This document shows positions 7,074 through 14,671 of a stretch of 14,671 nt of DNA, piece after piece. Numbering within the stretch: the first letter of the stretch is position 1; each line of letters starts with the position of its first letter. Origin of the DNA: Paracoccus sp. (in: a-proteobacteria) (GTDB lineage: Bacteria; Pseudomonadota; Alphaproteobacteria; Rhodobacterales; Rhodobacteraceae); the NCBI GenBank assembly GCA_018056045.1, contig JAGPGI010000025.1:1-14671 (forward strand), in the 5' to 3' direction. A model generated the notes under the pieces. It had not been told where the DNA came from and searched no databases. It worked only from the letters and a program-made list of their open reading frames with translations. Position numbers and translations under genes: made by a program.

Positions 7074-8177
7074 ATGAGCCGCTTTCGCTTCGCCCCGATC
7101 CCAGCCGCGCTGCCCGCGACGGTCCCCTTCACCGGCCCCGAGACGCTCGAGGCGCGGCGCGGCGCACCCTTCCGTGCCCGGCTTGGCGCCAATGAGAACG
7201 GCTTTGGCCCCTCGCCCCGCGCCATCGCGGCGATGGCCAGGGCGGCAAGCGAGGTCTGGAAATACGGCGATCCCGACAGCCACGATCTGCGCCACGCGCT
7301 GGCCGCGCATCACCGCGTCGCGGCGGAAAACATCATGCTGGGCGAGGGGATCGACGGGCTTCTGGGCCTTTTGGTGCGGCTGATGGTGGCGCCGGGGCAG
7401 GGGGTGGTGACCTCGGACGGCGCCTATCCGACCTTCAACTATCACGTCGCGGGCTTCGGGGGTGTCCTCCACAAGGTCCCCTATCGCGACGATGCCGAGG
7501 ACCCGGCCGCCCTGACCCGCGCCGCGCATGAAACCGGCGCAAGGCTGGTCTATCTGGCCAATCCCGACAACCCGATGGGCAGCTGGCATCCGGGCGCGCG
7601 CATCACCGCGATGCTGGACGACCTGCCTGCATCCAGCCTTCTGGTCCTCGACGAGGCTTACGCCGAATTCGCCCCCGATGACGCCATCCCCCAAATCGAC
7701 CCCGAGGATGCCCGCGTCATCCGCTTTCGCACCTTCTCGAAAGCCTATGCCATGGCGGGCGCGCGCGTCGGCTATGCCATCGGTCCGGCGGAGCTGATCG
7801 CGGGTTTCGACCGCATCCGCAACCATTTCGGCATCAATCGCATCGCGCAGATCGGGGCGCTTGCCGCCTTGCAGGACCGCGACTGGCTGGCCCATATCAT
7901 GACCGAGGTCGCCGCCGCCCGTGCCCGCATCGGCGCGATCGCCCGGGAAAACGGCCTGACGCCGCTGCCCTCGGCCACGAATTTCGTCGCCATCGACTGC
8001 CACCGCGACGGCGCCTTTGCCCGTCGCCTGCTGGCCGCGCTGGCCGATGAGGGCATCTTTGCCCGCATGCCGGGCGTTGCGCCCATGGATCGCTGCATCC
8101 GCGTCTCCTGCGGCCCCGAGGCCGAGCTGGCGGCATTCGCCGATGCCCTGCCACGCGCGCTCAGGGCGGCAGACTAG
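7074..8177 (+). CDS. HisC-like PLP-dependent aminotransferase (class I/II)
   Basis: This is a fold-type I aminotransferase that uses pyridoxal phosphate, most like the histidinol-phosphate/aromatic aminotransferase group. The protein has 367 residues, typical for HisC. It shows 'LGANENGFGPSP' near the N-terminus (substrate-binding region), 'GEGIDGLL' in the cofactor phosphate region, N163-P-D-N166 in 'YLANPDNPMGSW', D193-E-A-Y196 for the PLP ring and phenolic oxygen, and K223 in 'TFSKAYAMAGARVGYAIG' as the Schiff-base lysine. The C-terminus carries 'IRVSCGPEAEL', with the usual substrate-carboxylate arginine. The start is the ATG at 7074; the frame stays open upstream but only as a shadow inside cydB/cydX. 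The Shine-Dalgarno sequence is weak (GGGA at 7057-7060, 13 nt away). Its substrate is unknown: histidinol phosphate, phenylalanine/tyrosine or another amino acid are possible. No other biosynthetic gene is nearby. Confidence 0.88.
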   Translation: MSRFRFAPIPAALPATVPFTGPETLEARRGAPFRARLGANENGFGPSPRAIAAMARAASEVWKYGDPDSHDLRHALAAHHRVAAENIMLGEGIDGLLGLLVRLMVAPGQGVVTSDGAYPTFNYHVAGFGGVLHKVPYRDDAEDPAALTRAAHETGARLVYLANPDNPMGSWHPGARITAMLDDLPASSLLVLDEAYAEFAPDDAIPQIDPEDARVIRFRTFSKAYAMAGARVGYAIGPAELIAGFDRIRNHFGINRIAQIGALAALQDRDWLAHIMTEVAAARARIGAIARENGLTPLPSATNFVAIDCHRDGAFARRLLAALADEGIFARMPGVAPMDRCIRVSCGPEAELAAFADALPRALRAAD

Positions 8178-8179
8178 GC

Positions 8180-8200
8180 GCCGCCCGCGGCTTTCTTCTT
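8180..8200 (+). terminator. Possible weak terminator after the aminotransferase gene
   Basis: Just after the stop, GCCG (8180-8183) can pair with CGGC (8188-8191) around a CCCG loop, and the next bases are TTTCTTCTT (8192-8200). This is a short GC stem followed by a pyrimidine-rich, T-rich run, so a weak intrinsic terminator is possible. The stem is only 4 bp, so confidence is low. Confidence 0.25.
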
Positions 8201-8213
8201 CATCCAAATATCC
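8191..8213 (-). repeat. 3'-end motif copy 1, downstream of the Lrp gene
   Basis: Read on the minus strand, this segment is GGATATTTG (8213-8205) followed by G and then ATGAAGAAGAAAG (8203-8191). It sits about 28 nt after the stop of the minus-strand Lrp gene. The same order of blocks (GGATATTTG, then ATGAAAGAAAGG) occurs on the plus strand after fpr at 12859-12882. It looks like a dispersed, strand-oriented element at transcript ends. Confidence 0.5.
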
Positions 8214-8260
8214 ATGCTGCCCGCGCCACCAGCCCAGCCATCAGCCCAGCGGCAGCATGG
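8212..8260. repeat. 10-bp perfect inverted repeat spanning the Lrp stop codon
   Basis: CCATGCTGCC (8212-8221) and GGCAGCATGG (8251-8260) are perfect reverse complements separated by 29 nt. The right arm lies in the last codons of the minus-strand Lrp gene and the left arm just beyond its stop. Inside the loop, CAGCCCAGC is repeated with a 12-bp period (8230-8238 and 8242-8250). On the minus-strand transcript this could fold as a 3'-end hairpin, perhaps a terminator for lrp together with the adjoining motif at 8191-8213. Confidence 0.5.
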
Positions 8261-8723
8261 TGGTCGCCTTCAGCTCCTCCATGGACAGAAGCGCCGTGAC
8301 ATTGTGGATCTTCACCTCGGAAATCAGCGCCTGATAGAAGCGGTCATAGGCGCGGGCATTGCTGACCCGCACCTTCAGGATATAGTCGATATCCCCGGCC
8401 AGCCGATGCGCCTCCAGCACTTCGGGACGCGCCCGCACCGCAGACAGGAACCGCCGCGCCCAGTCGGGATCGTGCTCGCTGGTGCGGATCAGCACAAAGA
8501 AACAGGCGTCCAGCCCCAGCGCGTCCGGGTCCAGCAGTGCCACCTGCGCCCGGATCACGCCGGCCTCGCGCAGCTTGCGAATCCGGTTCCAGACCGGGGT
8601 CTTCGAGGCCCCCACCCGCGCCGCGATATCGTCCAGGGACAGGGTCGCGTCCTCCTGCAGCAGAGACAGGATTTTCCGGTCGGTCTCGTCCAGCCGGATC
8701 GGTGTTTGTCGGTCTGCGGTCAT
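8241..8723 (-). CDS. Lrp/AsnC-family transcriptional regulator
   Basis: This 160-residue protein has the two-domain layout of feast/famine regulators. The N-terminal winged helix-turn-helix starts with 'LDETDRKILSLLQEDATLS' and continues 'LDDIAARVGASKTPVWNRI' (about residues 28-50), ending in 'KLREAGVI'. The C-terminal RAM/AsnC ligand-binding domain includes 'RPEVLEAHRLAGDIDYILKV' and 'FYQALISEVKIHNVTALLSM'. Such proteins form dimers and octamers that bind an amino acid or related effector. It is divergent from the sulfite-reduction operon and shares its 123-nt control region, so it very likely regulates that operon and itself; a sulfur amino acid would be a reasonable effector. Both are inference. 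The start ATG (8723-8721) has only a weak Shine-Dalgarno run (AGGA about 12 nt upstream). Confidence 0.92.
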   Translation of the reverse strand: MTADRQTPIRLDETDRKILSLLQEDATLSLDDIAARVGASKTPVWNRIRKLREAGVIRAQVALLDPDALGLDACFFVLIRTSEHDPDWARRFLSAVRARPEVLEAHRLAGDIDYILKVRVSNARAYDRFYQALISEVKIHNVTALLSMEELKATTMLPLG

Positions 8724-8846
8724 TGTGAAATATGATCCTGTCTCGCGGCGCTTGGTTTGGAAGATGTTTCTTATTTTTTCCCCCTACTCGTCAATATAGG
8801 GGATTTTTTCCTATATTCCCTTACGAGAAAACGAAAGGCAAAGGCC
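8724..8846. promoter_or_regulatory. AT-rich divergent promoter/operator region between lrp and the sulfite operon
   Basis: This 123-nt gap is strikingly AT-rich compared with its GC-rich surroundings, especially 8765-8836. It holds an inverted repeat AATATAGG (8793-8800) / CCTATATT (8810-8817) with a 9-nt spacer, a second inverted repeat CCCCTA (8781-8786) / TAGGGG (8797-8802), and ATTTTTTCC as a direct repeat at 8773 and 8803, exactly 30 bp apart. TATATT at 8812-8817 could be a -10 element for the plus-strand operon, and TTGACG on the minus strand (8794-8789) could be a -35 for lrp. Neither promoter has a convincing second box, so exact starts are not claimed. The repeats fit cooperative Lrp-type binding on one face of the helix. 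Confidence 0.6.
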
Positions 8847-9168
8847 ATGTCCAAAGGCTTCACCCCCTCCGCCGCGACCCCCGCCGTCATTACCGCCAAT
8901 GATCTGCGCATGGGCCATTGCGTGTGGATGCGTGATGGCGGCTGGACGGCCGACCCGCGCGAGGCCGAACTCTATGAGGACGAGGCCGTCGCCGAAATCG
9001 CGCTGCTCGAGGCGATCGCCCAGGGCAATATCGTCGTCGGCCCCTATCTGGCCGAGGCCCGCCGGGGCGCGGATGGCCGCCCCGAGCCCACTCATTTCCG
9101 CGAGGCCTTCCGCCGTCGGGGCCCCTCCAACTATTTCCATGGCAAGCAAGCCGATCTCGAGGCCAGCA

Positions 9169-9176
<8 letters not shown>
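8847..9176 (+). CDS. DUF2849 family protein, first gene of the sulfite reduction operon
   Basis: This 109-residue protein resembles the DUF2849 family, small proteins of unknown biochemical role found next to sulfite reductase genes in alphaproteobacteria. It has no signal peptide or membrane segment and looks soluble and cytoplasmic. Conserved-looking parts are 'VITANDLRMGHCVWMRDGGW', an acidic stretch 'DPREAELYEDEAVAEIALLE', 'VVGPYLAEA', and 'PTHFREAFRRRGPSNYF'. The start is the ATG at 8847, with AAAGG at 8834-8838 spaced 8 nt. The frame is open further upstream to an ATG at 8757, but that stretch is AT-rich promoter DNA and gives an unlikely peptide. Its last 8 nt (ATGTTTGA) overlap the start of the sulfite reductase gene, so expression is probably tightly coupled. 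A role as accessory or assembly factor for sulfite reduction is inference from position. Confidence 0.85.
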
Positions 9177-10816
<1,640 letters not shown>

Positions 10817-10824
<8 letters not shown>

Positions 10825-11548
10825 TCAGACGCTGGACGCCCGCGCCGCGCGCCTGAACGAGCGCTACAAGCACCACGCCGCGACCGAGGTCCTGCGCCGC
10901 GCGTTGAACGACCCCGATCTGGGGCGGGTGACGATGGTGTCGTCCTTTGGCTCTGAATCGGTGGTGCTTTTGCACATGGTCTCGGTCGTGGCACCGGGCA
11001 CGCCGGTCCTGTTCATCGATACGCAGATGCTGTTTCAGGAAACCTTGGACTATCAGGTCGAGGTTGCCGAAAAGCTGAAGCTGACCGATGTGCGCGTCGT
11101 GCGCGCAACCGAACGCGAGGTGGCGCTGAACGACCCGGACGGCACGCTGCACCAGTTCAACACCGATGCCTGCTGCGATCTGCGCAAGACCATACCGCTG
11201 GAGCGCGAGCTGTCGCAATTCGATGCCTGGATCACCGGGCGCAAGCGCTTTCAGGGCGGGCAGCGGACCGAGCTGCAGTTCTTTGAATCCGAGGCCCCCT
11301 CGCGATTGCGGATCAATCCGCTGGCCCATTGGCGCTCGCAGGACGTTCAGGACTATCTGGCCGAAAACAACCTGCCGCGTCATCCGCTGGTCGCCAAGGG
11401 CTATGCCTCGATCGGCTGCGCGCCCTGCACGTCGCCCATCAAGCCGGGCGAGGACCCGCGCGCCGGGCGCTGGCGCGGCAGCCAGAAGACCGAATGCGGC
11501 ATCCATTTCATCGGCGGCAAGATGGTCCGCACAGGAGCGAGTGCATGA
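10817..11548 (+). CDS. cysH: Assimilatory adenylyl-sulfate (APS) reductase, CysH family
   Basis: CysH reduces activated sulfate to sulfite, using thioredoxin as electron donor. The 243-residue protein has the PAPS-reductase fold with 'VTMVSSFGSESVVLLHM' (nucleotide-binding loop), 'TPVLFIDTQMLFQETLDY', and 'ITGRKRFQGGQR'. It carries the cysteine pairs C119-C120 ('TDACCDLRKT') and C201-x-x-C204 ('IGCAPCTSPI'), which in this family ligate a [4Fe-4S] cluster and mark APS reductases, not the cluster-free PAPS enzyme of E. coli. The catalytic cysteine is C227 in 'KTECGIHF'. The C-terminal redox domain of plant enzymes is absent, so free thioredoxin is the expected donor. The ATG overlaps the cysI stop by 8 nt, and the stop overlaps the DUF934 start by 4 nt. 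Confidence 0.94.
11533..11537 (+). promoter_or_regulatory. Ribosome binding site of the DUF934 gene
   Basis: AGGAG lies 7 nt before the ATG at 11545, inside the final codons of cysH. It fixes the start of the DUF934 gene at the ATGA overlap and not at upstream in-frame codons, where the frame is open only as a shadow of cysH. Confidence 0.65.
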
Positions 11549-11916
11549 GCGAATTTTTCCTTGTCCGCGATGACGGCTTTCACCCCGATGACGGTGCGGA
11601 TCCGGTCGTGCTGGCGCCCGATACCGACCCGGCGACGCTGGGGGATTATCTCGACCATGATCTGATCGCGGTGGATTTTCCCTCGATGACGGACGGGCGC
11701 GGTTTCACGCTGGCGCGGCTCTTGCGCGAAAAGGGCTATCAGGGCCGGCTGCGCGCCGTAGGCGGGCTGATCGCCGATCAATACGCCATGGCCCGCCGCG
11801 TCGGTTTCGACGAGGTGCGCATTTCCGCCGCCCTTGCCGCCCGCCAGCCGCAGGACCAGTGGCTTTTCCGCGCCGACTGGCAGAACTGGGACCATCGGTC
11901 GCGTCTTGTCGGCTGA
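11545..11916 (+). CDS. DUF934 family protein linked to sulfite reduction
   Basis: This 123-residue soluble protein belongs to the DUF934 (COG3749-like) family, commonly annotated as 'probably involved in sulfite reduction' from its gene neighbourhood. It begins 'MSEFFLVRDDGFHPDD' and contains the recognisable core 'LIAVDFPSMTDGRGFTLARL', then 'LREKGYQGRLRAVGGLIADQ', and 'ARRVGFDEVRI'. No cysteine, metal-binding cluster or nucleotide-binding loop is evident, so catalysis of its own is doubtful. The ATG overlaps the cysH stop as ATGA, which places it firmly in the operon. Its function, perhaps an accessory for CysI or CysH, is unknown. The family call is good; the role is inference. Confidence 0.87.
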   Translation: MSEFFLVRDDGFHPDDGADPVVLAPDTDPATLGDYLDHDLIAVDFPSMTDGRGFTLARLLREKGYQGRLRAVGGLIADQYAMARRVGFDEVRISAALAARQPQDQWLFRADWQNWDHRSRLVG

Positions 11917-11979
11917 ATGCCGAGATCGTCGGGGTTTCGCCTGACCCCCATAATGGAATAGATAACACGGGACCCTGAC

Positions 11980-12819
11980 ATGACACTGGATCTTTCCGTG
12001 GCTGACGCTGCTGCAAAACCCGCCAAAACCTTGCCCGACGCCCAGACCGTGACCTCGGTCCGGCATTGGACCGACAGCCTGTTCTCGTTCCGCGTGACGC
12101 GGCCGGCCAGCCTGCGGTTCCGTTCGGGCGAATTCGTGATGATCGGCCTGCCGGGCGAGAACGGCAAACCGATCCTGCGTGCCTATTCCATCGCCTCGCC
12201 CAATTGGGACGAGGAGCTGGAATTCTATTCGATCAAGGTGCCGGACGGGCCGCTGACCTCGAAGCTGCAGCTGATCCAGCCGGGCGACGAGATCATCCTG
12301 CGCCCCAAACCCGTGGGCACGCTGGTTCTGGACGCGCTGCTGCCCGGAAAGCGCATGTGGTTTCTGGCCACCGGCACCGGCCTTGCGCCCTTTGCCTCGC
12401 TGATGCGCGACCCCGAGACCTACGAGCGTTACGAGCAGGTCATCATGATGCATACCTGCCGCACCGCCGAAGAGCTGGCTTACGGCCGCGAGCTGGTCGA
12501 GAACCTGAAGCACGACCCGCTTTTGTCCGAGCTTTACGGCGAGGATTTCGCCAAGCGGCTGCTGTATTACCCGACCACGACGCGCGAAGAGAGCCCGCTG
12601 ACGGGCCGGATCACCGACAACCTGACCTCGGGCAAGGTGTTTGCCGATCTGGACCTGCCAGCGATGGATGCGGCCAATGACCGCGCCATGATCTGTGGCA
12701 GTCTGGCATTCAACACCGACGTCAAGGCGGTGCTGGAAGGGTTCGGTCTGCGCGAGGGCGCCAACAGCGATCCCAAGGAATTCGTTGTCGAAAAGGCCTT
12801 TGTCGGCGACGGGGTCTGA
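11980..12819 (+). CDS. fpr: Ferredoxin-NADP+ reductase (FAD-dependent)
   Basis: Fpr moves electrons between NADPH and ferredoxin or flavodoxin, and can feed the ferredoxin-type sulfite reductase encoded upstream. The 279-residue protein is of the bacterial type. The FAD domain has 'RSGEFVMIGLPG' and R67-A-Y-S70 ('LRAYSIASP', the flavin-binding RxYS). The NADP domain has G132-T-G-L-A-P137 ('LATGTGLAPF') and 'MICGSLAFNTDVKAVLEGFG'. The C-terminus 'FVVEKAFVGDGV' extends beyond the terminal tyrosine-type end of plant enzymes, as in the Rhodobacter-like subclass. The start ATG has GGGA (11969-11972) 7 nt upstream. A 63-nt gap separates it from DUF934. Without a clear terminator in the gap it may be the last gene of the operon, but AT-rich bases around 11951-11966 could also carry its own promoter. 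Confidence 0.94.
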   Translation: MTLDLSVADAAAKPAKTLPDAQTVTSVRHWTDSLFSFRVTRPASLRFRSGEFVMIGLPGENGKPILRAYSIASPNWDEELEFYSIKVPDGPLTSKLQLIQPGDEIILRPKPVGTLVLDALLPGKRMWFLATGTGLAPFASLMRDPETYERYEQVIMMHTCRTAEELAYGRELVENLKHDPLLSELYGEDFAKRLLYYPTTTREESPLTGRITDNLTSGKVFADLDLPAMDAANDRAMICGSLAFNTDVKAVLEGFGLREGANSDPKEFVVEKAFVGDGV

Positions 12820-12828
12820 ACTGCTGCA

Positions 12829-12849
12829 CCGGGGGTTTCACACCCCCGG
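12829..12849 (+). terminator. Strong hairpin after fpr
   Basis: CCGGGGGT (12829-12836) pairs perfectly with ACCCCCGG (12842-12849) around a 5-nt loop, starting 10 nt after the fpr stop. A second weaker stem, CGTGGG (12855-12860) with CCCATG (12868-12873), follows at once. There is no long T-run, but the position between fpr and topA and the stem strength fit a transcription end or an mRNA 3'-end stabiliser. From memory, similar 'CCCCCGGACCCCCG' plus ATATTT tails are common after genes in Rhodobacteraceae. Confidence 0.6.
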
Positions 12850-12858
12850 ACCCCCGTG

Positions 12859-12882
12859 GGATATTTGCCCATGAAAGAAAGG
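12859..12882 (+). repeat. 3'-end motif copy 2, downstream of fpr
   Basis: GGATATTTG (12859-12867), CCC, then ATGAAAGAAAGG (12871-12882) follows the post-fpr hairpin. The same blocks in the same order occur on the minus strand after the Lrp gene (8213-8191), with a 2-nt shorter gap. Both copies lie just downstream of a stop codon and in the sense direction of the gene. Confidence 0.5.
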
Positions 12883-12934
12883 CGCCGTTGACAGTCTGCT
12901 GAGGGATGCCCATGTTCCCGGGCCGAATCATGCG

Positions 12935-12939
12935 AAGGA
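12935..12939 (+). promoter_or_regulatory. Ribosome binding site of topA
   Basis: AAGGA lies 6 nt before the topA ATG at 12946 and settles the start. The preceding DNA (12883-12934) holds no clear promoter pair; TTGACA at 12888-12893 is a perfect -35 hexamer, but no good -10 box is seen about 17 nt later. Confidence 0.6.
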
Positions 12940-12945
12940 ATTTTC

Positions 12946-14671
12946 ATGCCTGTCGTCGTCGTCGAATCCCCTGCCAAAGCCAAGACGATCAATAAATATC
13001 TTGGCGACGACTATACGGTTCTGGCGTCATTCGGGCATGTCCGCGACCTGCCGCCCAAGGATGGCAGCGTCGATCCCGACGACGAATTCGCGATGAAATG
13101 GGAAGTCGCGGCGGATTCCAAAAAGCACATCAAGGCGATCAAGGATGCGCTTGCGGATGATCCCGACCTGATCCTTGCGACCGACCCTGATCGTGAGGGC
13201 GAGGCGATTTCCTGGCATCTGAAAGAGGCGTTGGGGCCGGTGCTGAAAAAGGGCGCCGCCGTCAGCCGCGTCACCTTCAACGCCATCACCAAATCCGCCG
13301 TGACCGAGGCCATGGCCAATCCGCGCCAGATCGACCAGCCGCTGGTCGATGCCTATCTGGCACGGCGCGCGCTGGATTATCTGGTCGGCTTCAACCTGTC
13401 GCCGGTTCTGTGGCGCAAGCTGCCGGGCGCCAAGTCGGCGGGGCGCGTGCAGTCGGTCGCGCTGCGCATCATCGTCGATCGCGAGATGGAGATCGAGGCC
13501 TTCAAGGCCCGCGAATACTGGTCGGTCCATGCCCGGCTGGCGACGCCGCGCGGCGATCAGTATGACGCAACTCTGGTCACCTATGGCGGCAAGAAGCTGG
13601 AGCGGTTCGATATCGCGACCGAAAAGGACGCGATGCTGGCGGTTTCGGCCATCGCCTCGCGCGATCTGAAAGTCACCAGCGTTGCCGCCAAGCCCGCGAG
13701 CCGCAACCCCTGGCCGCCCTTTATGACCTCGACCCTGCAGCAGGAAGCCAGCCGCAAGCTGGGCATGGGCGCAAAGGCCTGCATGTCGGCGGCGCAGCGG
13801 CTTTATGAGGCCGGTCACATCACCTATATGCGGACCGACGGCATCGACATGGCCCCCGAGGCGGTGATGGCGGCCCGCGATGCGATCAAGAAGCGTTTCG
13901 GCGAGGAATACCTGCCGAAATCCCCGCGCATGTACAAGAACAAGGCCAAGAACGCGCAGGAAGCGCATGAATGCATCCGGCCCACCGACATGATGCTGTC
14001 GCCCGACCGGCTGGCGGTGTCCGAAAAGGACCAGAAGGCGCTTTACGACCTGATCTGGAAACGCACCATCGCAAGCCAGATGGAATCGGCGCGGATGGAG
14101 CGGACAACCGTGGACGTCACCTCGCCCGACGGGCAGGTGGGTCTGCGCGCCAACGGTCAGGTGATGCTGTTTGACGGTTTCCTGAAAGTCTATGATCAGG
14201 GCCGCGACGATGAGGAAGACGAGGACGGCCGCCGCTTGCCGCTGATCGAGGAAGGCGAGGCGGCCTCGAAGCGCGGCATCACCCCCGAGCAGCATTTCAC
14301 CCAGGCTCCCCCCCGCTATACCGAGGCGACGCTCGTCAAGCGCATGGAGGAGTTGGGGATCGGCCGCCCCTCGACCTATGCCAGCATCGTGACGACCATT
14401 CAGGACCGCGATTACGTCCGCAAGGAGCAGAACCGCCTGATCCCTGAGGACAAGGGCCGGCTGGTCACCATCTTTCTGCTGAAATATTTCCCGCGCTATG
14501 TCAGCTATGATTTCACCGCCCATCTGGAGGGCGAACTGGACGATATCAGCGCCGGCGATCTGGCCTGGCGTGAGGTCTTGCGCCGGTTCTGGCGGGATTT
14601 CACCGCCGCGCTTGAGGGCACCAGCGAGTTGCGCATCAGCGAGGTGCTGGAGGCGATCGACGACGCCCTTG
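12946..14671 (+). CDS. topA: DNA topoisomerase I (3' end beyond window)
   Basis: TopA is the type IA topoisomerase that relaxes negative supercoils by cutting one strand. About 575 codons are visible and the frame runs off the right edge; family members in this group are usually above 800 residues. The Toprim domain opens with 'MPVVVVESPAKAKTINKYLG' (E7) and contains D80-P-D-R-E-G-E86, the Mg-binding acidic triad. The core follows with 'RRALDYLVGFNLSPVLW', 'AGRVQSVALR' and 'PPFMTSTLQQEASRKLG'. The catalytic tyrosine is Y294 in 'GHITYMRTDG', followed by 'QEAHECIRPT' and the conserved 'YTEATLVKRMEELGIGRPST'. The C-terminal zinc-finger or basic region is not in the window. The ATG is set by a good Shine-Dalgarno run. 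The gene stands apart from the sulfur operon, behind a hairpin. Confidence 0.97.
   Translation, partial: MPVVVVESPAKAKTINKYLGDDYTVLASFGHVRDLPPKDGSVDPDDEFAMKWEVAADSKKHIKAIKDALADDPDLILATDPDREGEAISWHLKEALGPVLKKGAAVSRVTFNAITKSAVTEAMANPRQIDQPLVDAYLARRALDYLVGFNLSPVLWRKLPGAKSAGRVQSVALRIIVDREMEIEAFKAREYWSVHARLATPRGDQYDATLVTYGGKKLERFDIATEKDAMLAVSAIASRDLKVTSVAAKPASRNPWPPFMTSTLQQEASRKLGMGAKACMSAAQRLYEAGHITYMRTDGIDMAPEAVMAARDAIKKRFGEEYLPKSPRMYKNKAKNAQEAHECIRPTDMMLSPDRLAVSEKDQKALYDLIWKRTIASQMESARMERTTVDVTSPDGQVGLRANGQVMLFDGFLKVYDQGRDDEEDEDGRRLPLIEEGEAASKRGITPEQHFTQAPPRYTEATLVKRMEELGIGRPSTYASIVTTIQDRDYVRKEQNRLIPEDKGRLVTIFLLKYFPRYVSYDFTAHLEGELDDISAGDLAWREVLRRFWRDFTAALEGTSELRISEVLEAIDDAL

Noticed and set aside
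8214..8735. Plus-strand 173-codon frame opposite the Lrp gene
   Set aside because: The minus strand encodes a complete Lrp/AsnC protein with both domains, so this is a shadow frame.
8757..8846. N-terminal extension of the DUF2849 protein from the ATG at 8757
   Set aside because: The stretch is AT-rich regulatory DNA with repeats; the peptide is unlike the family, and the ATG at 8847 has a well-spaced ribosome binding site.
12888..12893. TTGACA as the -35 box of a topA promoter
   Set aside because: The hexamer is perfect, but the sequence 16-18 nt downstream shows no credible -10 box, so a promoter cannot be placed with confidence.
13027..14523. Minus-strand 498-codon frame opposite topA
   Set aside because: The plus strand carries clear TopA motifs throughout; the antisense frame has no recognisable domain and no ribosome binding site.

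Overview
The window is GC-rich, almost fully coding bacterial DNA. Gene content and order point to an alphaproteobacterium of the Rhodobacteraceae, most like Paracoccus. The evidence is a cydDCABX cluster, an Lrp - DUF2849 - sulfite reductase - cysH - DUF934 - fpr cluster, and the codon bias. The taxonomic call is an inference from sequence reading alone. No intergenic stretch exceeds 300 bases; the largest gaps are 8724-8846 and 12820-12945, and both are described. No tRNA, rRNA, CRISPR array or insertion sequence was seen.

Region 1 (1-7014, + strand) is a respiratory block. The 3' part of a LacI-family regulator (cut by the window edge) is followed by cydD, cydC, cydA, cydB and the tiny cydX. 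CydDC is the heterodimeric ABC exporter of cysteine/glutathione needed to mature cytochrome bd, and CydABX is the quinol oxidase. Junctions are tight: a 1-nt overlap at cydD/cydC, about 31 nt at cydC/cydA, 4 nt at cydA/cydB, and 12 nt before cydX. This looks like one transcript. The cydD start lies in a 14-bp tandem duplication that creates a five-codon upstream mini-ORF.

Region 2 (7015-8240) holds a HisC-like PLP aminotransferase. It converges on an Lrp/AsnC-family regulator. A compact region with inverted and direct repeats lies between the two stop codons.

Region 3 (8241-12819) is assimilatory sulfur metabolism. The lrp gene is divergent from a translationally coupled operon: DUF2849, ferredoxin-type sulfite reductase, APS reductase (cysH) and DUF934. 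Ferredoxin-NADP reductase (fpr) follows. CysH makes sulfite from APS, CysI reduces it to sulfide, and Fpr can supply low-potential electrons through ferredoxin. The divergent lrp/DUF2849 gap is a striking AT-rich island with nested repeats, the best regulatory candidate in the window.

Region 4 (12820-14671) has a strong hairpin after fpr, then topA (DNA topoisomerase I), which runs off the right edge.

Nothing here is a clearly new system. The items most worth a second look are the duplicated cydD start, the AT-rich operator-like region, a shared 3'-end motif after lrp and fpr, and the two uncharacterised proteins (DUF2849, DUF934) locked into the sulfite operon.
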